Origin: Gracilimonas sp040882225
GTDB taxonomy: Bacteria > Bacteroidota > Rhodothermia > Balneolales > Balneolaceae
Direction of reading: 5' to 3'
DNA length: 64,000 nucleotides
Assembly (NCBI GenBank): GCA_040882225.1
Contig: JBBEBR010000017.1
Span: 212,266-276,265 of the forward strand
Shown here piece by piece: positions 10,701 to 20,200 of the stretch. Numbering within the stretch: position 1 is the stretch's first letter; each line of letters opens with the position of its first letter. The notes beneath the pieces are model-generated. The model was not told the DNA's origin. It was given only the letters and a program-made list of their open reading frames with translations, and searched no databases. Position numbers and translations under genes: made by a program.

Positions 10701-10851
10701 CAATGGAAAAGGCATGGACCTTAAATCATGCATCACTAAAGGGAATGGGTTATCTAACATGAAAGAACGTGCCGAAAAAGCCGGGGGCAGACTTCTTATT
10801 CAATCCAAAGAAATTAACGGAACCGAAATTAAGTATGAATTTTCTATGTAG
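7756..10851 (+). CDS. propeller-sensor histidine kinase, NarL/HisKA_3 type
   Basis: 1,031 residues from ATG 7756. The first about 35 residues contain a hydrophobic export segment (MLCIALVCIIVNTSPVMSQ); ATG 7804 is an alternative start. Regulator-propeller-like repeats fill the periplasmic part, followed by a Y_Y_Y domain (about 712-785), one transmembrane helix (about 791-808), and a dimerisation box with FHDEFGNR (His844) of the HisKA_3 type. The C-terminal HATPase shows FVDNGKGMD and GNGLSNMKERAEKAGG. Unlike the hybrid sensors in this window it has no receiver or DNA-binding domain. It should phosphorylate the separate LuxR-type regulator encoded 207 bases downstream, giving a classical two-gene system. 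Its target is probably the giant adhesin gene further downstream (inference from order and a shared palindrome). The input signal is unknown. Confidence 0.92.
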   Translation: MICRRILFRKTAKIAKMLCIALVCIIVNTSPVMSQGEYYDYGLPYFETFLADEHGGGQQSWDIEIDKRGIVYVANTNGVLEYDGSQWNVIDINGSLHILSMDYNEESDRVYLGGTAEFGYFDANSSKETKFVSLLPLVESENQSFTGIRNCTSIGQYTFFVSDEKLFVFDGSSIRTYNSQSVVSGISETEGAPIFNASFVVDETLYILHSSLGVIEWTPEGFKVPTNADVLQQFTGIRFIQQHQDNKILFGTSEGKLYTLNKNFTQPQYLKTEAEEYLREHILYEGGVLHDGSIGLTTINGGFIIVNQQGKWVQLLNTKAGLPVNDISFFGQEKNGAIWLAMNIGVARIEWPPVISMIDDRVANFGDVLSLTRHNGRLYAGSYTGLYRQESSTIEALENSREQASSSFRKTGSITSEVWGLLPVKDKLAVASVSGLMLYDDVSEQEDLKLSAPSFGLAFSKQDSSLIHVVLEDGYGELIYNTASQTWQGEISPYKFEEYMPKMLSDNQNLWFITTGKSVFRKQLNAPEAADDEFNKYNESDGLPGGGQYGAALFNGKYVIGTKEGAYHFVEDKQQFEPYCAFDSVLGGPKDFYGYTEASDGFWLGYHNNTEGDRAMYVRQTKAGKYKPQFVPFNRITQSIADFFYEDPVNGNVTWIGAADGLLRFDKKLDAEKNYEAGTVLIRQIRTIENDSLLLSNISAQKEIVEFPVGRKQLRFLYALPGNDAQDKTKFRYFLEGFDEQWSPWTNLTQKDYTNIPHGDYTFYVEAQNVYGKRSGVTSFVFNVATPWYSSGIAWIFYILGFVFLLGFITREYGQYRARRQAYIDEVRAIERENVRKKLAADFHDEFGNRITRLGLFISRLQHGEPIKNIEVLNKMELNTNALYSETRDFIWQMDPGKDSLFNTFLWLKKFGEEFFEISQVEFEVRPIPGEIEDITIEMNPRSHILRIFKEAMNNTQKYSEASKCVLTVEQRNGTASITFVDNGKGMDLKSCITKGNGLSNMKERAEKAGGRLLIQSKEINGTEIKYEFSM

Positions 10852-10904
10852 AATGCGTTTACCGGTTACCTTTAGAGTTTAATTGGTAGGAAATATTCAG
10901 TAGA

Positions 10905-10945
10905 AGCTTTCAGCCACTCCATCCGGATAAAAGTGGCTGAAAGCT
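10905..10945. terminator. 14-bp perfect hairpin between kinase and response regulator
   Basis: AGCTTTCAGCCACT (10905-10918) and its exact reverse complement (10932-10945) flank a 13-base loop. No T-run follows on the plus strand. It may terminate or attenuate the kinase transcript, which would fit a separate promoter for the response regulator. Confidence 0.4.
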
Positions 10946-11008
10946 GACGGCTTGTCCTTCTGACACTTCAGCATTGATTACACACTACTACATTCATGAA
11001 GGAAAAAC

Positions 11009-11024
11009 CTACCCTAAAGGGTAG
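11009..11024. promoter_or_regulatory. CTACCC-N4-GGGTAG palindrome before the response regulator
   Basis: CTACCC-TAAA-GGGTAG, a perfect 6-bp dyad with a 4-base centre, ends 34 bases before the response regulator ATG. The same dyad with matching flanks (AAACC on the left, T on the right) recurs at 12254-12269 before the adhesin gene and was not found elsewhere in the window. A short symmetric dyad suits a dimeric NarL/LuxR-type regulator, so autoregulation is inferred. Confidence 0.5.
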
Positions 11025-11058
11025 TGGAAAAGAGTGATAAGAATGATGATTATTAGCC

Positions 11059-11700
11059 ATGAAAAAATTAGAATCTAAAAAGGATATTACGGTTTGTATA
11101 GTTGAGGATGATAAAGAAATCCGAGAAAGCCTCGCTATTATAATAGAAGGCAGTGATGGATTTCAATGTACGACTACTTACCCAACTTGCGAGGCCGCTA
11201 TAACAAAAATGCAGCAAGCACCCGATGCAGTCTTAATGGATATTGACTTACCTGGCAAAAGTGGTATTGAAGGAGTTGAGATTCTTAAAGCAAGATTCCC
11301 ATCTACTGAATTTATAATGCTCACCATCAGTGAAGAGACCTCCCACGTATTTGATTCACTTTGTGCCGGGGCTGGTGGATACCTTAAAAAAAATACGCCG
11401 CCTTCCAAAATTTTGGATGCCATACAAGAAGTTATAACAGGCGGTTCCCCCATGAGCATGGAAATTGCCCGGCTGGTGGTAGAATCATTTCGCACACAGA
11501 ATAATAATTACGATTTAACCGAACGGGAAAAGGAGATTCTCCAAAAATTATGCGGCGGCCACAGCTATAAAATGATTGCCGCCGACCTCAACGTTGATAT
11601 TAATACGGTGAAGTTTCACATCAAAAACATTTACAATAAGCTCCAGGTAAATTCCAAGGGAGAAGCCATTTCCAAATCACTAAAAGAGAATTTGATTTAG
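11059..11700 (+). CDS. NarL/FixJ-family response regulator
   Basis: 213 residues. The N-terminal receiver has an acidic pocket (VEDDKE), phospho-acceptor Asp61 in LMDIDLPGKSG, a TISEE stretch and the conserved lysine in GGYLKKN. The C-terminal LuxR-type helix-turn-helix runs from LTEREKEILQKLCGG through VDINTVKFHIKNIYNKLQV. Length and layout are standard for the family. It is the obvious partner of the histidine kinase immediately upstream. A CTACCC/GGGTAG palindrome lies just before it and again before the giant adhesin gene, so it probably regulates itself and the adhesin (inference). Confidence 0.95.
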   Translation: MKKLESKKDITVCIVEDDKEIRESLAIIIEGSDGFQCTTTYPTCEAAITKMQQAPDAVLMDIDLPGKSGIEGVEILKARFPSTEFIMLTISEETSHVFDSLCAGAGGYLKKNTPPSKILDAIQEVITGGSPMSMEIARLVVESFRTQNNNYDLTEREKEILQKLCGGHSYKMIAADLNVDINTVKFHIKNIYNKLQVNSKGEAISKSLKENLI

Positions 11701-11705
11701 GTATC

Positions 11706-12125
11706 GGTCATTCAGTCGTCAGATGAAGCTCAAAAATCGGCGGAGGGTTGGTTTGGGCATTGCCTTTGAAAAAGCAATACGGTGATTAGCAAAAACACCA
11801 TCCATCACCCCGTTTCTGGCTTTCTTACTACATCTTCCATTCGGGGAAACGGAATGATGGATTTTGAGGCTATAGCTCCATCTTTCGGCTCAGCCGGAAC
11901 AGGAATCAAAGGCATTCTTAAAACGAGCCGGGTGATGGAGCGGGTTAAACAATGCGTCCATAAGATTTTTAATGAATTCTAACATGTTTTGGACAGGTGT
12001 GAAGTGATATATATGATGTGTGTGATAATAAAATCATCAATCATAAATCCCACCCCCAACGCAGAATTTATTTTAGGTATCAATCCACCGCCGATTTTTG
12101 GGCTTCATCTGACGACTGAGTGACC
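11706..12125. repeat. structured element bounded by a 38-bp inverted repeat (MITE-like)
   Basis: Bases 11706-11743 and 12088-12125 are reverse complements at 36 of 38 positions, and weaker pairing continues inward. Inside are nested inverted pairs (TGCCTTTGA near 11759 with TCAAAGGCA near 11907; TCCATCACCC near 11806 with GGGTGATGGA near 11929). It fills most of the 655-base gap between the response regulator and the adhesin gene. No convincing protein is encoded. A further partial copy of the tip motif (GTCGTCTGATGAA) occurs near 12152. A miniature inverted-repeat element or a long structured leader are both possible. Confidence 0.5.
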
Positions 12126-12253
12126 GGCCAGGCCGCCTAATCCTGCAAAGAGTCGTCTGATGAATGGTTAGGGCTGAACAGTTTGCATCCATCGGTTTTA
12201 ACTGTGATGGCTGTGATGTTTATGATGTAAAATCACAAATCCCCAATCAAAAC

Positions 12254-12269
12254 CTACCCGAACGGGTAG
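12254..12269. promoter_or_regulatory. CTACCC-N4-GGGTAG palindrome before the giant adhesin
   Basis: CTACCC-GAAC-GGGTAG with the same outer bases as the site at 11009. It lies 86 bases before the favoured adhesin start at 12356. The AT-rich stretch TTTTTATTTAGTAAGG just downstream would suit a promoter core. It is a candidate binding site of the upstream NarL-type regulator. Confidence 0.5.
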
Positions 12270-12355
12270 TTACCAATCCCCTTTTTATTTAGTAAGGTGA
12301 TACCGTAAGCCAAAACATCAAATCATGGTACAGAATGGAAATTAGGACACTAACA

Positions 12356-15300
12356 ATGAATCTGATTAAAAAATCAACATTTCTCACTCTCTCAATATTG
12401 TTTCTATGGGGAAATAGTTTTGCCCAGACCCAGATTTCGGATTGGGAGGAACTGCATAATGTACGCAATGGTCTAAGTGGCAACTACGAGCTTGTTAATG
12501 ATTTGGACGAAACCACCGCCGGCTACGATACCTATGCTTCGGAAACGGCGAAAGGCAGCAATGACTGGGATCCAAATGGCTGGGATCCAATTGGCGATAA
12601 CAGCTCCCCATTCACCGGCACCTTCGATGGAAACGGCTACACCATTTCGGATCTGCATATCAACCAGATTAATAGAGACTATGTTGGGCTGTTCGGAGGC
12701 GTCGGCTCCGGTGGAGTGATCAAGAACGTCGGGGTGGTTAACGCCGATGTCACCGGCGAAAACTATGTGGGCGGCCTCGTCGGCATCAACCTAGGCACTA
12801 TCACTGAGTCGTACGCCACCGGCAGTGTCGAGGGCGAAATCCACGTGGGCGGCCTCGTCGGCTTCAACCCCGGCGGCACCATCAGCCAGTCGTACGCCAC
12901 CGGCAGTGTCGTGGGCTCCGGCAACAACGTGGGCGGCCTCGTCGGCTACAACGCCTTCGGCTGCGAAATCAACGAATCCTACGCCACCGGCAGTGTCGAG
13001 GGCTCCGGCCACAGCGTGGGCGGCCTCGTCGGCTACAACGTCTTCGGCTGCGAAATCAACGAATCCTACGCCACCGGCAGTGTCGACGGCGACAACCACG
13101 TGGGCGGCCTTGTCGGTCGGAACGAAGGCGGCAGCATCAGCGACTCTTACTGGGACACCGAGACGACCGGACAGACAAGCTCCGCCGGTGGTAGCACGGG
13201 CCACACCACCGCCAATATGAAGGACAAATCCACCTTCACCGATTGGGATTTTGAGGAGGTATGGCAGATTGACGAGCCTGCTGGCGGAAGCATTTCGTAT
13301 CCCTATTTGCAAAGTAATACGCAAGATCCGGGCCCGGGCTTTGAGGTTTTAAATATCCCTCCCGTAGCCTCTGAGGTTACCTTTGCCGGCACTTTAGAAA
13401 TAGACGAAACCCTCACCACCGGGTATGATTACTTCGATGAGGACGGCGATACTGAATCCGGCTCCACCTACCAATGGTACCGCGCGGATGATGCGGCGGG
13501 AACGAGTCGATCTGCTATTAATGATGCAACTTCTGATACGTACACGCTAAAAGTCGCTGATGTCAGTAAATACATCAGTTTTGAAGTGACGCCGAATGAC
13601 GGCTCTGATGCAGGCGATGCAGTAGAAAGTGATTTCAGCGGCCCGGTAGCCTCACCCTTTGCCGGCGGTGAAGGCACCGAAGCCAATCCCTACCAGGTAG
13701 CCAACGCCGAACAACTGGATTACGTGCGCGATTTCTTAGATAACCATTTTGAACAAACCGGGGGTATTGATCTTTCCGGCTATGCTAATTGGGAGCCGAT
13801 TGGAACGGATGGCGATAGGTTTACCGGCACCTTCGATGGAAACGGCTACACCATTTCGGATCTGCATATCAACCGGGGTGATGAAAGTTATGTTGGCCTG
13901 TTCGGATACAACGGCTCCGGTGGAGTGATCAAGAACGTCGGGGTGGTTAACGCCAATGTCACCGGCGGCTCCTATGTGGGCGGCCTCGTCGGCTTCAACG
14001 GCGGCGACATCAGCAAGTCCTACGCCACCGGCAGCGTCGACGGCAACGGCGGCGTGGGCGGCCTCGTCGGCTTCAACGGCGGCGACATCAGCCAGACGTA
14101 TGCTACCGGCAGCGTCGACGGGGGCGGCGGCACCGTGGGCGGCCTCGTCGGCACCAACGCCAACGAAATCAGCGAATCCTACGCCACCGGCAGCGTCGAC
14201 GGGGGCGGCCTCGTCGGCTTCAACTTAACTGCCACCATTAGCGATTCCTACTGGGACAAGGAGACGACCGGACAGACGAGTTCTTCCGGCTCTGGCGATG
14301 AGTTCGGCCTCACCACCGCCGATATGAAGGACAAATCCACCTTCACCGATTGGGATTTTGAGGAGGTGTGGCAGATTGACGAGCCTGCTGACGGAAGCAT
14401 TTCGTATCCCTATCTGCAAAGTAACACCCAGGATCCGGCCCCTGGATTAGAGGTTTTAAACGAACCTCCCGTAGCTTCTGAGGTTACCATATCAGGAACC
14501 CTTCAATACGATGAAGAACTCACCGGCGAGTATGATTATTCCGATGCCGAAGAGGATGCTGAATCCGGCTCCACCTACCAATGGTACCGCGCCGATGAGG
14601 CAAACGGAACGGGGCGCTCAGCCATTGATGGAGCAACATCTGCAACCTACACGCTTGTAGCTGCAGATGTGGGCAAACATATCAGTTTTGAAGTAACGCC
14701 GCACGATGGCACCAATACAGGTGATCCTGCAGAAAGTCCGTTACAAGGCCCGGTGTACACCACCCCAACGCTTACCACTTCGGCAGCAACCGCCATCACC
14801 GATGACGAGGCAACGCTAAACGGGGAGGTCACCTCCGACGGATTTAATACCGTTACCGGGCGCGGCTTTGTGTATAGCCTGGAAGAAGCCCCCACCGTGG
14901 ATGGGGATGGGGACACCAACATTGAGGTGGACGATGGCACCGGCACCTTTTCCGAGGTGGTTGACGGCCTGCTGCCCAACCGCACCTATTACGTGCGCTC
15001 CTACGCGGTAAATGAGGCGGGAACAGCCTACGGGGACGAAATTGATTTTACAACCAATAAAAAAGCACTGACTATTTCGGGCGATTTTACGCCCAATGAC
15101 AGGGCCTATGACGGGACAAGCGATGCCACGGCAGATACCGAAACCCTGGACGTGACCGGCGCTGAAGGCGGCGACGAGGTAAGCCTTGAGAGCTTTGAGC
15201 TTGCATTTAGTCAACCCGATGTGGGAGAGGATCTTGAGGTAGAGATCACCGCCGCCACCCTTACCGGAGACGATGCGGATAACTATACGGTCTCGCTGGC

Positions 15301-17156
15301 GGGCGCTCATACAGCGGAGGCCTCCATCACCGCCAAAGAACTTACTATTGCTGATACCTTCACCATCGAGGCCAAAACCTATGACGGCTCGGACGAAGCC
15401 ACTATTGATGATAACAGCCTGTCCCTGAACGGGGTGGTGGACGATGAGGACGTTAACTTGGAAAGCTTTGACCTGAATTTCCCGCAAGCAGATGGGGGAA
15501 CCGGGCTCACCGTGAGCCTGTCAAACCCGGCGCTTTCCGGGGAAGATAGTGCCAATTATACGGTGACGGCGGATGGCTCGCCCACCCTTCAAGCCGATAT
15601 CACCGCGCGTACCTTAGAGCTTTCGAACTTCACCGCCGATGGCAAAACCTACGATGGCAGCACCGATGTAACCAGGGATGGTTTTGAGGATGACCGCGTG
15701 GGCGGCGACGAGCTTGCATTTACCTACGATGTGGGGTTTGTCAGCGCGAATGCTGGAACAGGCGTGGCCGTCAATTACACCAATTTGGCTATTTCCGGTG
15801 GGGCCGACCAGGATAACTACGAGTTGGCTTCGACTACTGGCTCGGCCACCGCAAACATTACCCAGCGCGAACTTACCATTGTTGCCGACGGCAAAACTAA
15901 GGTATATGGAGCCGCTGATCCGGGGTTGACCTACCAAATCACCGACGGCGAATTGGTGGAAGGAGAATCGCTGGAGGGAGAATTAAACCGCGATGCTGGA
16001 GATGATACGGGCACCTACGCCATCAACCAGAATTCGCTCTCAGCCGGAGATAATTATACCATCAGCTACACCGGGGCTAACCTGGAGATTACTCCAAAAA
16101 CGCTCACGATTACCGCAGATGCCGGGCTTACCAAAGTATACGGGCAGGACGATCCCGAATTAACCTACCAAATTACCGAAGGCGAACTGGTGGATGGGGA
16201 ATCGCTCACGGGAGAATTAGAACGCGAGGCGGGAGAGGATGCAGGCAGCTATGCCATTGACCAGAATACGCTAACGGCTGGAGATAATTATACCATCACC
16301 TACACCGGGGCTAACCTGGAGATTACTCCAAAAACGCTCACGATTACCGCAGATGCGGACCTCACGAAAGTATACGGGCAGGACGATCCCGAACTCACCT
16401 ACAGCGCCAGCGGGTTTGAGCTGGGCAATGATGAGGATGTGTTGACCGGGGATTTGACCAGAGAGGTCGGAGAAGATGCAGGTAGCTACGAGGTTCAGCA
16501 AGGCGACCTGGAAGCCGGCGCTAACTACAGTATTAGCTTTACCAGCGATAACCTGGAGATCACTCCGAAAACCCTGGCGGTAACAGCGAATGCCGGACAG
16601 AATAAAGTTTATGGGGAGACCGATCCAACGTTCACCTACTCAGCCAATGGCTTTGAATTTACCGATGACGAGGATGTGATTAATGGCTCCCTGTCCCGGG
16701 AGTCCGGCGATGATGTGGGCGATTATGCCCTGGAAATTGGTGACCTGGATGTCGGAGACAACTACACCATCGACTACACCGGGGCCGATTTCCAGATCAC
16801 CCAACGCACACTGAACCTCTCGAATTTCACCGCCGATGGGAAAACCTACGATGGCACCACCGAGCTAACCGGAGCTGGCTTTGAGGACGACCGCGTGGGC
16901 GGCGGCGAGCTGGTATTCACCTACGATGTGGCTTTTGCCAGCAAAGATGCGGAAGCGGGAGCGGCCGTTAATTACACCAATATTACAATCTCCGGCGGGG
17001 AAGATCAGGATAACTATACTCTGGCCTCCAACACGGGATCAACGACGGCTACTATTACTCAACGTGCTTTGGCTATTTCTGCGGATGCCAAAACCAAAGT
17101 GTATGGAGCCGCTGATCCGGGGTTGACCTACCAAATCACCGACGGCGAATTGGTGG
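12356..17156 (+). CDS. giant GLUG/YDG/MBG-repeat secreted adhesin, N-terminal part before the assembly gap
   Basis: ATG 12356 gives a clean signal peptide (MNLIKKSTFLTLSILFLWGN); ATG 12335 in the same frame is an alternative. About 1,600 residues are visible before the N-run. Order: two GLUG-repeat blocks (about 112-248 and 435-628, with repeated VGGLVG and SYATGSV), each followed by an Ig-like segment (QWYRADDAAGT and QWYRADEANGT), an FN3-like segment (about 807-901), then YDG (KTYDGS/T) and MBG (TKVYGxxDPxLTY) repeats of about 75-80 residues. The protein continues at 17257. Reading straight through the N placeholder produces a false stop near 17350. The gene is visibly richer in GC than its neighbours. 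Such repeat proteins are usually long, rigid surface adhesins. Control by the NarL-type pair upstream is inferred. Confidence 0.9.
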
Positions 17157-17256
17157 NNNNNNNNNNNNNNNNNNNNNNNNNNNNNNNNNNNNNNNNNNNN
17201 NNNNNNNNNNNNNNNNNNNNNNNNNNNNNNNNNNNNNNNNNNNNNNNNNNNNNNNN
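17157..17256. other. assembly gap (100 N) inside the adhesin gene
   Basis: Exactly 100 N, a conventional placeholder. Both sides are MBG repeat sequence. In the equivalent repeat at 15960-16069 the missing part is 110 bases, and 110 (or 110 plus whole repeat units) restores the reading frame whereas 100 does not. The gap is most likely a collapsed near-identical repeat, not a break in the gene. Confidence 0.95.
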
Positions 17257-20200
17257 ACCGGGGCTAACCTGGAGATTACTCCAAAAACGCTCACGATTAC
17301 CGCAGATGCGGCCCTCACGAAAGTATACGGGCAGGACGATCCTGAATTAACCTACCAAATCACCGAAGGGGAACTGGTGGATGGGGAGTCGCTCACCGGA
17401 GAATTAGAACGCGAGGCGGGAGAGAATGCAGGCAGCTATGCCATTATCCAAGGCGACCTTGCCGCTGGTTCCAACTACAGCATCAGTTTTACAAGTGCAG
17501 ATTTCGCCATCACACCGAAGACACTATCCATAGCAGCGAATGCCGGACAGAATAAAGTTTATGGGGAGACCGATCCAACGTTCACCTACTCAGCCAATGG
17601 CTTTGAATTTACCGATGACGAGGATGTGATTAATGGCTCCCTGTCCCGGGAGTCCGGCGATGATGTGGGCGATTATGCCCTGGAAATTGGTGACCTGGAT
17701 GTCGGAGACAACTACACCATCGACTACACCGGGGCCGATTTCCAGATCACCCAACGCACACTGAACCTCTCGAATTTCACCGCCGATGGGAAAACCTACG
17801 ATGGCACCACCGAGCTAACCGGAGCTGGCTTTGAGGACGACCGCGTGGGCGGCGACGAGCTTGCATTTACCTACGATGTGGGGTTTGTCAGCGCGAATGC
17901 TGGAACAGGCGTGGCCGTCAATTACACCAATTTGGCTATTTCCGGTGGGGCCGACCAGGATAACTACGAGTTGGCTTCGACTACTGGCTCGGCCACCGCA
18001 AACATTACCCAGCGCGAACTTACCATTGTCGCCGACGGGCAAACTAAGGTATATGGAGCAGCTGATCCGGGGTTGACCTACCAAATTACGGAAGTGGAAC
18101 TTGTGGAAGGAGAATCCTTAGAGGGAGAGCTGAGCCGCGAGTCCGGTGAAGGTGTGGAAAGCTATGCGATTACCCAAGGCGATTTGACGGCGGGGGACAA
18201 CTATACGATGGACTATACGGGGGCTGATTTAGAGATCACCCGTAAAGAATTAACGGTCACTGTAGATGCCGGTTTGACGAAAGTATATGGGCAGGACGAT
18301 CCCGAACTCACCTACAGCGCCACTGGTTTTTCGGATGATGATGACGAAAACGAAAACATCTTCTCCGGTAGCCTGTCGCGTGCGTCCGGCGAAACCGTGG
18401 GGACTTACGAAATTACCCAAGGCGATCTCGTGGCCAATGGTAACTACAGTATTAGCTTTACCAGCGATAACCTGGAGATCACTCCGAAAACCCTGGCGGT
18501 AACAGCGAATGCCGGACAGAATAAAGTTTATGGGGAGACCGATCCAACGTTCACCTACTCAGCCAATGGCTTTGAATTTACCGATGACGAGGATGTGATT
18601 AATGGCTCCCTGTCCCGGGAGTCCGGCGATGATGTGGGCGATTATGCCCTGGAAATTGGTGACCTGGATGTCGGAGACAACTACACCATCGACTACACCG
18701 GGGCCGATTTCCAGATCACCCAACGCACACTGAACCTCTCGAATTTCACCGCCGATGGGAAAACCTACGATGGCACCACCGAGCTAACCGGAGCTGGCTT
18801 TGAGGACGACCGCGTGGGCGGCGACGAGCTTGCATTTACCTACGATGTGGGGTTTGTCAGCGCGAATGCTGGAACAGGTGTGGCCGTCAATTACACCAAT
18901 TTGGCTATTTCCGGCGGGGAAGATCAGGATAACTACACGCTGGCGGCGACCACCACAGGGTCGGCCACGGCGGACATCAACCCGCGCGCCCTTGAGATCA
19001 CCGCCGATGCCGGGCAGAGTAAAGTGTATGGAGAAGATGATCCCGATTTGAACTTCGAAATAACAAGTGGAAGTTTGGTAGTTGGAGATGAACTGACGGG
19101 CACCCTTGAGCGCGCCACCGGCGAGGCGATTGACACGTATGCCATCAGCCAGGGAGACCTGAGCGCAGGCGGGAATTACGCAATCTCGTACACTGGGGAT
19201 GATTTTACCATCACCCCGAGAGAGCTGACTATAACAGCTGATAATAATCAAAGTAAAGTGTATGGAGAGGCGGATCCCACCTTCACATTTAACGCAACGG
19301 GCTTTTCCGACGGGGATGGCGTGTCCTCCATCTTAACCGGGGCCTTAGCCCGCGATGCCGGAGAAGATGCGGGGGACTACACCATTACCGGGGGCGACCT
19401 GGCGGCCGGATCCAACTACACGATAACCTTCAACAGCGCCGAATTTAGCATTGACCCCAAAACGCTGACGGTAACGACCGACAGCGGCCTTGAAAAAATC
19501 TATGGAGACGATGAGCCGGAGCTCACTTTCCAGGCGAGCGGCTTTGCCGGTGGCGATGATGAGGATATCCTGAGCGGTGTGCTGGCAAGAGAAGATGGAG
19601 AGAATGCCGGAGGGTATGAAATCCTACAAGGAGATCTGTCAACCGGTACTAACTACACCATCGATTTTGAAGGGGAGGCATTTACCATTACGGCCCGCAC
19701 CCTTGTGCTAAGTAATTTCACCGCCGGGGATAAAACCTATGACGGAAATACAGAAACCCAGGGAAGCTTTGACGATGATCGTATTGGAGACGATGGGCTT
19801 AGTTTTGACTACCAGGTGGCTTTCGAAGACAAAAACGTTGGGGATGACAAACAGGTAGAGTTTACCCAGATTAGCCTTGGCGGGGCATTCGGGGCGAATT
19901 ACCAGCTGGAAAGTACCACCGGGGCGGCAAGCGCGTCCATCACTCCGCAGGAGCTGTCCATAGCCGCCGATGATGTGGGTAAAGAATTTGGTGAAGCTGA
20001 TCCCGAACTGAGCTACCAAGTTACCGAAGGGGAATTATTGGAAGGTGAGCAACTCTCCGGGAGCCTGGAGCGCCAGGCCGGGGAAGGCGTGGGAAGCTAC
20101 GCCATTGGCCGGGGCAGCCTCACGGCTGGTGATAATTACAGTATCACGTTTAACGAAGCTGAATTTACCATTGAAGGCAAAGAGCTATTGGTTCAGGCAG

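Noticed and set aside
11782..11982. 66-codon open frame between regulator and adhesin
   Set aside because: It lies wholly inside the inverted-repeat element, has no recognisable domain and overlaps its stems.
12791..15937. Antisense open frames over the GLUG and MBG repeats
   Set aside because: GC-rich repetitive coding sequence leaves long shadow frames; the plus-strand frame has signal peptide, domains and sorting tail.
17137..17350. Apparent end of the adhesin near 17350 and new start at 17377
   Set aside because: Caused by the 100-N placeholder shifting the frame; repeat sequence is continuous on both sides.
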